A stretch of DNA of 64,000 bases, from positions 10,177,501-10,241,500 of the forward strand of contig NZ_CP012670.1 in the NCBI RefSeq assembly GCF_004135735.1, written 5' to 3'. Shown here in pieces: positions 1 through 7,353 of this stretch; the first letter of the stretch is position 1; each line of letters begins with the position of its first letter. Position numbers and translations under genes: made by a program. The notes beneath the pieces are model-generated. The model worked only from the letters and a program-made list of their open reading frames with translations. It did not search any database and was not told where the DNA came from. Origin of the DNA: Sorangium cellulosum. Lineage in GTDB: Bacteria > Myxococcota_A > Polyangia > Polyangiales > Polyangiaceae.

Positions 1-1061
1 AGGACTGGCTTCGGCCCCTCATGATTGCCTTTGACCGCATCGTCCGGGAGCACGCCGTCTTCCGCGAGATCTTCGGTATTATTTGAGGGGATTCCCCAGG
101 AGAGCTCCTCGAGCGCCTCCTGGAACTCCTCCTCGGTATCATCCATCGGAATACCGCCGAAGATCGCCGCGACGCCGGAGCTCGGCCCCTGCGGCACACG
201 AAACCAGTGCGGCTCGGCCGGCATGTCCAGAGGCCGCGGCATCGTCGACCAGGCCGCGAGGTCGCCCGTCGCCGGGTCGATGCGCTCGGCCTCGATGCGC
301 AGCACCTTGCCGGAGGGCCGGAACCTGGCGATGCCCGAGACGATCGCCGGCTGACCGAAGCGCCTCGCGAGGTCCGCTGGAGCCACCGACTCGGCGGCCA
401 GGCCTCGCAGGGTCTCGCCCGAGGTGAGGACGAGCGTGAAGGAGCGATCGCTGTGGCGGATCGCGTCGAGCTTGCCGCCGACCGCGACGCGTCGATCCTC
501 GGGCGTGCGCTGGCGCAGCGCGCGGATCGCCTCGACGCCTCCGGCGTCGACACGGAGCGTCCGGCCGTTGATCAGCTCGATGCTGTCCACGCCGTGGCGG
601 AAAAGCCGGCCGAACCCTTCGAGGGTGGCCATGAGCGGCCGATCGTAGCGATCGCTGTCCTCGCGTCCGGCGAGGGCGTCGTCCAGGCTGTCCTCGAGGT
701 AGTCGAGGCACGAGCGGCCCGGCTCGGCGGCCGTGAAGAGATCGAGCTGCCGGGAGCGCAGCGATAGCGCCTCCGCGAGCGAGGGGGCGCGGAGGACGAT
801 CTCGCGCTCCTCTATCTGCTCGATCTCGAACGCTGCCGCGTCCTCCAGCCAGGCTGGAGGCGTGCCCGGCGCGGTGCTGCGGCCGTCGATCTGCAGGCGC
901 ATCGCCTGCTGCGCTCCGTCGACGAGGACGTCGAGCAGGTCGCGCAGGAACGGGGCGCGCTGCGTTGCGACCTCGTCGCCCGTGAAACGGAGCACGTGTC
1001 GCGCGCAGCGGAGCTGCCTGCCCGACGCGGGGTGCTTGATGGTCCTGGAGCGTTCACCCAT
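1..1061 (-). CDS. Hypothetical protein, 3' end outside window
   Basis: This gene reads leftward from an ATG at 1061 and stays open for 353 codons to the window edge, so its C-terminus is missing. The start is supported by a strong GGGGAGGA ribosome-binding site about 7 nt upstream. The ATG overlaps the TGA (1056-1054) of the hsdS remnant, so it was once coupled to a restriction operon. The protein is acidic and mixed alpha/beta with no signal peptide or membrane segment, and it ends in view in an acidic, disordered-looking stretch. I recognise no domain. Its position directly after hsdS suggests an accessory gene of a former type I restriction cassette, but this is inference. Confidence 0.75.
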   Translation of the reverse strand, partial: MGERSRTIKHPASGRQLRCARHVLRFTGDEVATQRAPFLRDLLDVLVDGAQQAMRLQIDGRSTAPGTPPAWLEDAAAFEIEQIEEREIVLRAPSLAEALSLRSRQLDLFTAAEPGRSCLDYLEDSLDDALAGREDSDRYDRPLMATLEGFGRLFRHGVDSIELINGRTLRVDAGGVEAIRALRQRTPEDRRVAVGGKLDAIRHSDRSFTLVLTSGETLRGLAAESVAPADLARRFGQPAIVSGIARFRPSGKVLRIEAERIDPATGDLAAWSTMPRPLDMPAEPHWFRVPQGPSSGVAAIFGGIPMDDTEEEFQEALEELSWGIPSNNTEDLAEDGVLPDDAVKGNHEGPKPV

Positions 1062-1365
1062 CGTCGATCCTCCCCTCGGGGGTTCGGACCACCTTAGCGC
1101 GGCTCTTGCGGGAGGTCTTGCTCGGGCCGTTCGGGGCGGGCGGCACGGCGCGTCTCGCACGGATCCGATCGAGCATCGCGCTCGCGGGTTCGTCGCGTGG
1201 ATCCTGCGGGACGGGCTTGCCCTCGAAGGCACGCTTCAGGGCGGCCTGGCGGAGGCGCTGCGCGCGGGCGAGCTGGGCGCGGATGGTTTGCTCGACCTCG
1301 TCGGCAACGGAGAGGAGGCGAGCGACCTCAGCATCGATGCAATGCTGCTCAGACGCGGGGGGAAG
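1054..1365 (-). pseudogene. hsdS: HsdS C-terminal remnant (type I restriction specificity subunit)
   Basis: About 103 codons in the frame after the hsdR remnant match the C-terminal end of HsdS proteins. The segment opens with LPPASEQHCIDAEV, comparable to the family's LPPLAEQ-R-IVAEV, followed by the coiled coil (ARAQRLRQAALKRAFEGK) and the typical tail VPQDPRDEPASAMLDRIR. Both target-recognition domains and any start codon are absent. The segment begins where the hsdR reading frame loses homology, so it is the right-hand side of a deletion scar. It ends at a TGA overlapping the ATG of the next gene. It cannot encode a working specificity subunit. Confidence 0.8.
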
Positions 1366-1759
1366 CGGGCTTGTGGAAATGGAAGACGCTGCGGCTGCGC
1401 AGATCGGGATCGAGGCGGTTGGTGAAGGCGGTCTCGACGCCGGTCGACTGGTAGAGGAACGGCAGCGGCCGCACGGGGGCCGGCACGAGATCCGGAAGCC
1501 CGACGGAGTACTTCTCGGTTTGCCCCTCCACGCCGGTGAGCGTCGTGCCGACCTCCTTGGCCTCGATCACGCCGACCGCCTCCCCGTCGACGTAGAGCAG
1601 GTAATCGGCGAAGCCGTGGCCTCGCTTCAGCGGGAATTCCCGGACGGCGACGCCGCGCGCCGCGTCGAGGTTCATCGCGCGCCGGTCCTGCACGGCCAAG
1701 CCGGCGGTGGTCAGCGCATCGTCGATGTTCTTCCGGGCAGCATCTTCGGGGCGAGGCAT
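1349..1759 (-). pseudogene. hsdR: HsdR N-terminal remnant (type I restriction nuclease subunit)
   Basis: The 136 codons from an ATG at 1759 reproduce the N-terminus of type I restriction HsdR proteins: PEDAARKNIDDAL, then VQDRRAMNLDAARGVAVREF, then GHGFADYLLYVDGEAVGVIEAKE. The last blocks hold the D...E-x-K residues of the N-terminal PD-(D/E)XK nuclease fold. After FHFHKP the frame diverges and stops at 1349. The rest of the N-terminal domain, the DEAD-box motor and the C-terminus are missing; a complete HsdR is roughly 900-1100 aa. The break falls where the hsdS tail begins, so one deletion probably removed hsdR-distal, (hsdM) and hsdS-proximal sequence. Confidence 0.8.
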
Positions 1760-1934
1760 GCCTGGATCCGGGAGCGTAGCCAAGGCGACGAGGTTCCGTC
1801 GATGCCGGAGCGCCCGCAGCCGGCGCTCCGGCCGCGAGCGCCCCGGGTGGGAACAACGGCGCCGAGGTGCGCCGGGCGGCGGTGACGGCGGTGGGGGCAA
1901 CGCGCGCTCGTCGGCAGGTGGGGACGCGCCCGTT

Positions 1935-1984
1935 ACTTTAGTGGCCGCTTGACTGTCCTCGTTGCGCGCACTACACTTTAGTCC
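1935..1984 (+). promoter_or_regulatory. Promoter and candidate ArsR operator
   Basis: TTGACT (1949-1954) and TACACT (1972-1977) are separated by exactly 17 bp, a good vegetative sigma promoter. The octamer ACTTTAGT occurs twice, at 1935-1942 and 1975-1982, 40 bp apart. One copy lies just upstream of the -35 and one overlaps the -10, a plausible arrangement for autorepression by the ArsR protein encoded next. The expected transcription start falls at about 1984, directly at the GTG, implying a leaderless mRNA. The elements are visible; the regulatory role is inferred. Confidence 0.6.
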
Positions 1985-2332
1985 GTGCTTAACCATGGGC
2001 CCGCCGCCGACGTCTTCCATGCTCTCGGCGACCCGACGCGCAGGGCGCTGGTGGAAGCGCTCGGCAAGGGCGCCAAGTCGGTCAGCGAGCTGGCCGCGCC
2101 GCTCGGCATTTCGCTGGCGGCCGTGGTCCAGCACATCGGTGTCCTGGAGAAGAGCGGGCTGGTTCGGACCGAGAAGGTCGGCCGTGTCCGGACCTGCCGC
2201 ATGGATCCCCGGGGCCTGAACGAGCTCGAGCGCTGGATCTCCCAGCGTCGCGCCGAGTGGAACCGCCACCTCGACAAGCTCGACGAGTATCTCTTAGCCG
2301 AAGAGCTCGAGCGCAAAGGAAACGCCCAATGA
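1985..2332 (+). CDS. ArsR-family winged-helix transcriptional regulator
   Basis: A 115-aa protein with the ArsR/SmtB winged-helix fold. The N-terminal LGDPTRRALVEAL is the family signature, followed by the recognition helices (SVSELAAPLGISLAAVVQHIGVLEKSGLV) and wing (VRTEKVGRVRTCRM). It lacks the paired cysteines of metal-sensing members and belongs to the group that travels with SRPBCC/AHSA1 partners. The GTG at 1985 is the only reasonable start and sits at the predicted transcription start of the promoter just upstream. The stop overlaps the next gene (ATGA), so the two are translationally coupled. It probably represses its own operon through the ACTTTAGT copies. Confidence 0.92.
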   Translation: MLNHGPAADVFHALGDPTRRALVEALGKGAKSVSELAAPLGISLAAVVQHIGVLEKSGLVRTEKVGRVRTCRMDPRGLNELERWISQRRAEWNRHLDKLDEYLLAEELERKGNAQ

Positions 2333-2802
2333 TCGAACAGCCTGTCCACTGCTCCTCCTTCGTCCTCGACCGCACGTACCCCTATGCTCCGGAGCGCGTC
2401 TTTTCGGCCTGGGCCAGCGCCAAGGCCAAGGCGCGCTGGTTTGCCGGACCGGAGGGGTGGACCGAGCTCGAACGCGTCTTCGAGTTCCGCCCGGGCGGGC
2501 GCGAGACCGCGAAAGGTCGTTTCCCCGACGGCAAGGTCTCGTACTTCGACGCCCGCTTCCATGAGATCGTCCCCAACCGGCTCCTCGTCTATGCCTACGA
2601 TATGTATGTGAACGACAAGAAGCTGTCGGTGTCGCTCGCCTCGGTAGAGTTCCTGCCGGAAGGCACGGGCACTCTGCTGCGGATGACCGAGCAAGGCGTC
2701 TTCTTCGGCAGCAAGGACGATGCGCCAGGCCGCGAGCAGGGCACCGTCTGGCTCCTCGACAAGCTGGCCGCCGCGCTGTCGAATCCGCACGTGGCCCATT
2801 AG
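2329..2802 (+). CDS. SRPBCC (AHSA1/START-like) domain protein
   Basis: A 157-aa protein of the AHSA1-type SRPBCC fold, a hydrophobic-cavity helix-grip domain that binds small lipophilic ligands. Visible features are the opening beta strand FVLDRTYPYAPERVFSAW, the KARWFAGPEGW segment, an FRPGGRE turn and the long C-terminal helix (GTVWLLDKLAAAL). The ATG at 2329 is chosen because it overlaps the ArsR stop in an ATGA. The ArsR-SRPBCC gene pair is widespread, and the SRPBCC protein usually acts as effector or ligand-binding partner. The specific ligand cannot be read from the sequence. Confidence 0.9.
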   Translation: MIEQPVHCSSFVLDRTYPYAPERVFSAWASAKAKARWFAGPEGWTELERVFEFRPGGRETAKGRFPDGKVSYFDARFHEIVPNRLLVYAYDMYVNDKKLSVSLASVEFLPEGTGTLLRMTEQGVFFGSKDDAPGREQGTVWLLDKLAAALSNPHVAH

Positions 2803-2884
2803 AGCGCCCGCGCGGCCGATCTCGCCGCCGCGCGGCCGGCGTCGCCTTGACGGTGCGCCCGCTTACGCGCGATGCTTCCCCGTC

Positions 2885-5800
2885 ATGGGGAAGGTCACGG
2901 CGCTGAGCCTGGACACGGTGCATGAAGGCTCGGGTCACCAGATGACGGGCATGGCCGTGAGCGTGTGCACGACGCCGGCGGCGCCGAGCCCGCTGCCGAT
3001 CCCCTACCCCACGATGGGCACGGTGGCCGAAGGGGTCATCGATCCCCCGATGCGCACGAAGATCGAGGGAAAGAAGATCCTGACGGTCGGCGGGTGCATG
3101 AATGCGTGTCACGGCAACGAGCCGGGCACGTTGAAGGAGACGTTGAGCCTCAACACAGGCGGGCCCTGCTTCCCGTGGCTCGGCGCGCCGAACGTGCTCA
3201 TCGAGCTCGGGATGGCCGGGATCACCGGCAGCATGGGGCAGATGAACAAGTCGGTGACCGCCGGCGCCGGGACGAGCGCGGGCGGGGCGGGCGGCGCCGG
3301 GGGCACGGGCGGCGGAGGCGGCGGCGGCGGCGCCGGCGCGCCGGGCGGGGGCGGGCCGAGCGCGCCGGGCGGCGGCGGAGGGGCAGGTGGCGGGGGGAGC
3401 CACAAGGGGGCGAAGGCAGGGAAGTCGTCGTCGCCGCCGCTGGAGGAGTGCACGACCGAGGGACACCCGGTCGATGTCACGAGCGGCGCGGTGGTCGACG
3501 CGGCGGTGGACATCGCCGCCCCGGGGATGATCCCGCTCGTCTGGGCGCGGCATTACTCGTCCGCGCGTCACGAGGAGCGGGACGGGGCGTTCGGGCCGGG
3601 GTGGGCGTCTTCCTGCGAGCAATGGATCGAAGAGGGAGACGAGGTCCTCGCGTTGCGCGACGGCGAGGGGCGATGGATCTGGTTCGAGAAGGTCGGGCCG
3701 GGAGAGACGACATTCCACCGGCGCGAGCGGCTGGAGCTCCACCGCGACGGCGCGCGCGAGTTCCGGGTGGTGGAGCTCGACGCGCGCCATGTGCGCAGTT
3801 TCGCGGCGGAGGGCGACGGGACGAGGGTGCACCTCCGGGCGATCCGGGACGAGCATGGCAACGAGATCCGGCTGGAGCACGAGGGCGAGCGGCTCGTCCG
3901 GCTCATCGATACCGCAGGTCGGGAGCTCAAGGTGCGATGGGAGGAGGGGCGGATCACGCGCCTCGAGCTGTGGGCGGAGCGACGGCTGGAGCAGTGGGTC
4001 GAGTACCGATACGGCGACGCGGGGTGTCTGATCGCGGCGCTCGACGCGGTGGGCGGGGTGGAACGCTACGACTACGACGTCCGCCACCGCATGACGTCGG
4101 CGACGCTGAAGAACGGCGAGCGGTTCTGGTACGCCTACGAGGATCGCCACGGATCCCGGTGCCGGAAGACGGGCGGCAATGACGGGCTGCACGAGGTGGA
4201 GCTCTGTCGCGACGCGCGGGCGAGGACGACCGAGGTCCGCGGCGAGGAGCCGCGGGTGTACACCTGGAACGCCGACGGCCTGGTGACGCGCGCCGCGCTG
4301 CCCGACGGGACGGTGCTGTGGGAGCGGGCGTACGACGAGGACGCGCGCCTGGTCGCGGAGGTGAACGGCGCGGGCGAGGGCGTGCAGCGCTGGTACGACG
4401 CGCGGGGCAACCTGATCCGCGAGGTCGACGCGCTCGGCAACGAGACGCGGTGGGAGGTCGAGGGCGACCTCGTGGTGCGGCAGATCAGCCCCGAGGGGCA
4501 CGTCACGCAGGTGATCCGCGACGCGCGCGGCGAGGTGAGCGCGGTGCTGTTCCCGACGGGCGAGGCGTACGCGTTCGCGCGCGATGCGCACGGCCGCGTG
4601 ACGGGCATCCACGGACACGGCGGCGGGCATGGCGGCCTGCTGTTCGGCTACGAGCACGACGCGCGGCACAACGTGATCGCCGAGACCGACGCGCGCGGCG
4701 CGCGGACGACCTACGCGCACGACGGGATGGGCCGTCCGGTGTCGCAGACCGATGCGCTCGGGCGGACGACGCGCGTGGCGTACGACCGGATGGGCCGGCC
4801 GATCCGCGTCGAGCGGCCCGACGGGACGCGGACGGTCGCGACCTACGACCGCATGGGCAACCCGGTGCGGCTGGTCGATGCGCTGGGGCAGACGACGCAG
4901 CTCGCTTACCAGGGCACGGGCGTGCTGGCGCAGGTGGTCGAGCCGGGCGGGGGCGTGTGGCGCTTCGAGTACACGAAGAAGGAGCGGCTCCAGGTCGTCA
5001 TCAACCCCAGGGGCGAAGAGTACGTCTTTCGTTATGACGATGCGGGCAGGGTCGGGCAGGAGGACACGTTCGATGGCCGCACGCTGCGCTACGGCTACCG
5101 CAGCTCGGGCCGGCTCGGGCGCATCGAGCACCGGGCGGACAAGACGTGGCGCAACCTGTTCTATGACCGTGCGGGGAACCTGATCGGCGACGAGACGCCG
5201 GACGGGGTGATCGGCTACGCGCGCGACCGGATGGGGCGGCTGATGGGCGCGGTGCTGGAGGAGGCGAGCGGGCAGCGCGTCGAGACGTGGTTCGAGCGCG
5301 ACGCGTTCGGGCGCGTCGTATGCGAGCGGCAGGGTGACAAGGCGGTGCGCTACGCCCACGACGCCCGCGGGCGGCGCGTCGAGCGGGTGATGCCGGACGG
5401 CGCGAGGACGCGGTATGCGTATGACGCGCTCGACGCGCTGAGCGCGATCGAGCACGACGGGCATCGGATGGTGTTCGAGCGCGACGTGCTCGGGCGGGAG
5501 GTCCAGCGGACGAGCGGCAGGGTGGGCGAGGACGGCGCGGCGGGGATCGCGGTGCGGAGCGCCTACGACGCGATGGACCGGCTGATCGAGCAGCGCGCGA
5601 CGGCGCCTGCGCCGGGGGTGCCGAAGGTGCTGGTCGCGCGGCAGTGGCTCTACGACGCGCGCGGGCGCGTCGAGCGCATCGACGACGCGCGCTGGGGGGC
5701 GACGGCGTACCGCTACGATCGCGTCGACAGGTTACTGGCCGCACAGCGGGGGGAGCGACGCGAGGTCTTCACGTACGATCCGGCGGGCTCGATCACGCGC

Positions 5801-7042
5801 ATGCTGGAGGAGCTCGCGGAGCGCGGCGGCGCGGGAGTGCTGGCGCAGGCGCAGCCGGCGCAGGACTGGATGCAGCCGTCGTGGCGGATCGAGCGCGGCG
5901 GCGTGCTGCGCAGGACCGAGGCGGCGGCGTACGAGGTCGACGCGCGCGGGCGGCGCACCGCCAAGGTGGAGCTCGCGCGCTACCGGGAGAACCACCCGAA
6001 CGGCGGGGCCGCGACCGAGCAGGACATGACGCGGTACACCTGGGACTGCCGCGACCGGCTGCGCGAGGTGCGCCGCCCGGATGGCACGCGGGTCGTCATG
6101 ACCTATGACGCCTTCGGCAGGCGGATACGCAAGGAGGTGATCGGCACGGCCCTGGTCGGCCGGCCCCGCGTGGTGGACTTCGTCTGGGATGGGGATGAGC
6201 TCGCCGCCGAGGTCGACCGGGAGCGGGGGGCGCGGACGTTCGTGCACGCGCCGGGGACGTTCGTCCCGCTGCTCCAGCAGCAGGACGGGCGCGTGCTCAC
6301 GTACATCAACGACCACCTCGGCACGCCGAAGGAGCTACTCGACCCGGGCGGGCTCGTGGCATGGGCGGCGGCGCACTCGGCCTGGGGCAAGGTCGTCGAG
6401 GTGCAGCGCGATCCGATCAGCGCGCTCAATCACCGAAACCGGGTCGAGTCGCCGTTCCGGCTGCTGGGGCAGTACGCCGACGAGGAGACGGGGCTCTGCT
6501 ACACGCGGTTCCGGTTCTTCGATCCGGAGGCGGGAGGCTGGTGCAGCCCGGATCCGCTGGGGATACGCGGTGGGCTCAATCTACTCGCATTCGATGGCGC
6601 TCCGACGGTAGACGTCGATCCATTTGGGCTGAGTTGCCGCGACCCCATATTTGCAGACAATAATTTGTTGATAGCCGCAGCGGAGCAGGGCCACGCTGAC
6701 GCATTGGCAGAGATTCGCGCCGGTGGAACCTACGTCACACCGAACCAGTACCGCGAGTTCCTCAACGTTTCTACTCCGGGCCAAGCAGCGCGCCGCCGCG
6801 CGTTCCTGAAAGCTGAGGGGATCGATGTGTTCGGGGGACCGCGGGCTGGACAGCTGGCAAGCACGCCGGAGTTCCGAAAGGTCTTTCAGGCGACCGTTGG
6901 ACAGCAAGGGAGAGCAGATGCAGCGCTCGGCGCGTTTGCACGAACAACAGGATTCGAGGCCGTAACAAAGGAGAGGCGGATCACAAATTTTTTCAATGAG
7001 ACTCATCGGAAGCTCGAGGTCCCGATACGGAGAATCAAATAG
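2885..7042 (+). CDS. Rhs polymorphic toxin: PAAR-like domain, Rhs shell, PIN-like toxin tip
   Basis: A 1385-aa Rhs protein. Residues 1-125 form a DUF4150/PAAR-like spike domain (TVHEGSGHQMTGM, CFPWLGAPN), which caps type VI secretion VgrG spikes. A Gly-rich linker (about 130-190) leads into a DUF6531 segment (GHPVDVTSGAV) and many YD/Rhs repeats (about 300-1200). The core ends with RFFDPEAGGWCSPDPLG near residue 1223. The variable tip (about 1251-1385) has FADNN, an acidic YREF and a late TTGFEAVTKERRITNF stretch arranged like a PIN-type metal-dependent RNase; this assignment is tentative. GC falls sharply in the tip, typical of exchanged toxin cassettes. The ATG at 2885 starts the PAAR homology. 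The stop overlaps the candidate immunity gene. Confidence 0.9.
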   Translation: MGKVTALSLDTVHEGSGHQMTGMAVSVCTTPAAPSPLPIPYPTMGTVAEGVIDPPMRTKIEGKKILTVGGCMNACHGNEPGTLKETLSLNTGGPCFPWLGAPNVLIELGMAGITGSMGQMNKSVTAGAGTSAGGAGGAGGTGGGGGGGGAGAPGGGGPSAPGGGGGAGGGGSHKGAKAGKSSSPPLEECTTEGHPVDVTSGAVVDAAVDIAAPGMIPLVWARHYSSARHEERDGAFGPGWASSCEQWIEEGDEVLALRDGEGRWIWFEKVGPGETTFHRRERLELHRDGAREFRVVELDARHVRSFAAEGDGTRVHLRAIRDEHGNEIRLEHEGERLVRLIDTAGRELKVRWEEGRITRLELWAERRLEQWVEYRYGDAGCLIAALDAVGGVERYDYDVRHRMTSATLKNGERFWYAYEDRHGSRCRKTGGNDGLHEVELCRDARARTTEVRGEEPRVYTWNADGLVTRAALPDGTVLWERAYDEDARLVAEVNGAGEGVQRWYDARGNLIREVDALGNETRWEVEGDLVVRQISPEGHVTQVIRDARGEVSAVLFPTGEAYAFARDAHGRVTGIHGHGGGHGGLLFGYEHDARHNVIAETDARGARTTYAHDGMGRPVSQTDALGRTTRVAYDRMGRPIRVERPDGTRTVATYDRMGNPVRLVDALGQTTQLAYQGTGVLAQVVEPGGGVWRFEYTKKERLQVVINPRGEEYVFRYDDAGRVGQEDTFDGRTLRYGYRSSGRLGRIEHRADKTWRNLFYDRAGNLIGDETPDGVIGYARDRMGRLMGAVLEEASGQRVETWFERDAFGRVVCERQGDKAVRYAHDARGRRVERVMPDGARTRYAYDALDALSAIEHDGHRMVFERDVLGREVQRTSGRVGEDGAAGIAVRSAYDAMDRLIEQRATAPAPGVPKVLVARQWLYDARGRVERIDDARWGATAYRYDRVDRLLAAQRGERREVFTYDPAGSITRMLEELAERGGAGVLAQAQPAQDWMQPSWRIERGGVLRRTEAAAYEVDARGRRTAKVELARYRENHPNGGAATEQDMTRYTWDCRDRLREVRRPDGTRVVMTYDAFGRRIRKEVIGTALVGRPRVVDFVWDGDELAAEVDRERGARTFVHAPGTFVPLLQQQDGRVLTYINDHLGTPKELLDPGGLVAWAAAHSAWGKVVEVQRDPISALNHRNRVESPFRLLGQYADEETGLCYTRFRFFDPEAGGWCSPDPLGIRGGLNLLAFDGAPTVDVDPFGLSCRDPIFADNNLLIAAAEQGHADALAEIRAGGTYVTPNQYREFLNVSTPGQAARRRAFLKAEGIDVFGGPRAGQLASTPEFRKVFQATVGQQGRADAALGAFARTTGFEAVTKERRITNFFNETHRKLEVPIRRIK
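4018..6574 (+). repeat. Rhs core direct duplication, copy 1
   Basis: This 2557-bp stretch inside the full Rhs gene recurs at 7371-9927 without insertions or deletions and with only scattered substitutions. Identity begins at CGCGGGGTGTCTG and ends at GGATACGCGGTGGG, immediately before the toxin tips diverge. It is a direct repeat 3353 bp apart, able to recombine homologously and swap the downstream tip. Confidence 0.95.
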
Positions 7043-7347
7043 TGTCTACACACAACGTCATCGTTGCGGCCGTGAAATGCCCCAGGTGTGGCTGGACGAC
7101 GGGTAAGGATATCGAAGGATTTGTGGGAACAGGAGAGCTCAGGGAGTATCGGCTCGGGGATCGCATTCGCTGGGCGGATCGGAAGTCCGTTCGGCATGGA
7201 GGCCGTCCCCCAGACGGCACAATCGACGCCGAAGGTTACGCGGTCTGCGAAAATTGCGGAAAGGACTTCTTTCTCATCCTTCACGTCAAAAATGACATCT
7301 TGTCATCCGTCGAACCTGACGTTCGCAAGCCGGGCCACATCAAGTAG
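7042..7347 (+). CDS. Putative immunity protein with zinc-ribbon cysteines
   Basis: A 101-aa protein starting at GTG 7042, which overlaps the TAG of the upstream Rhs toxin. It has two CxxC pairs (CPRC near residue 13 and CENC near residue 73) that could bind one zinc ion, separated by a charged insert. Like the preceding toxin tip it is less GC-rich than its surroundings, so tip and this gene probably arrived as one cassette. In Rhs loci the gene directly after the toxin normally encodes its cognate immunity protein. I do not recognise the family, so the role rests on position and size. Confidence 0.7.
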   Translation: MSTHNVIVAAVKCPRCGWTTGKDIEGFVGTGELREYRLGDRIRWADRKSVRHGGRPPDGTIDAEGYAVCENCGKDFFLILHVKNDILSSVEPDVRKPGHIK

Positions 7348-7353
7348 CCTTGC

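Noticed and set aside
2294-5464. Very long minus-strand frame opposite the Rhs gene (and its twin at 7303-8817)
   Set aside because: It mirrors the Rhs repeat codons; the His/Arg/Pro/Val-rich composition is typical of antisense frames in GC-rich DNA and it lacks a start signal and any domain.
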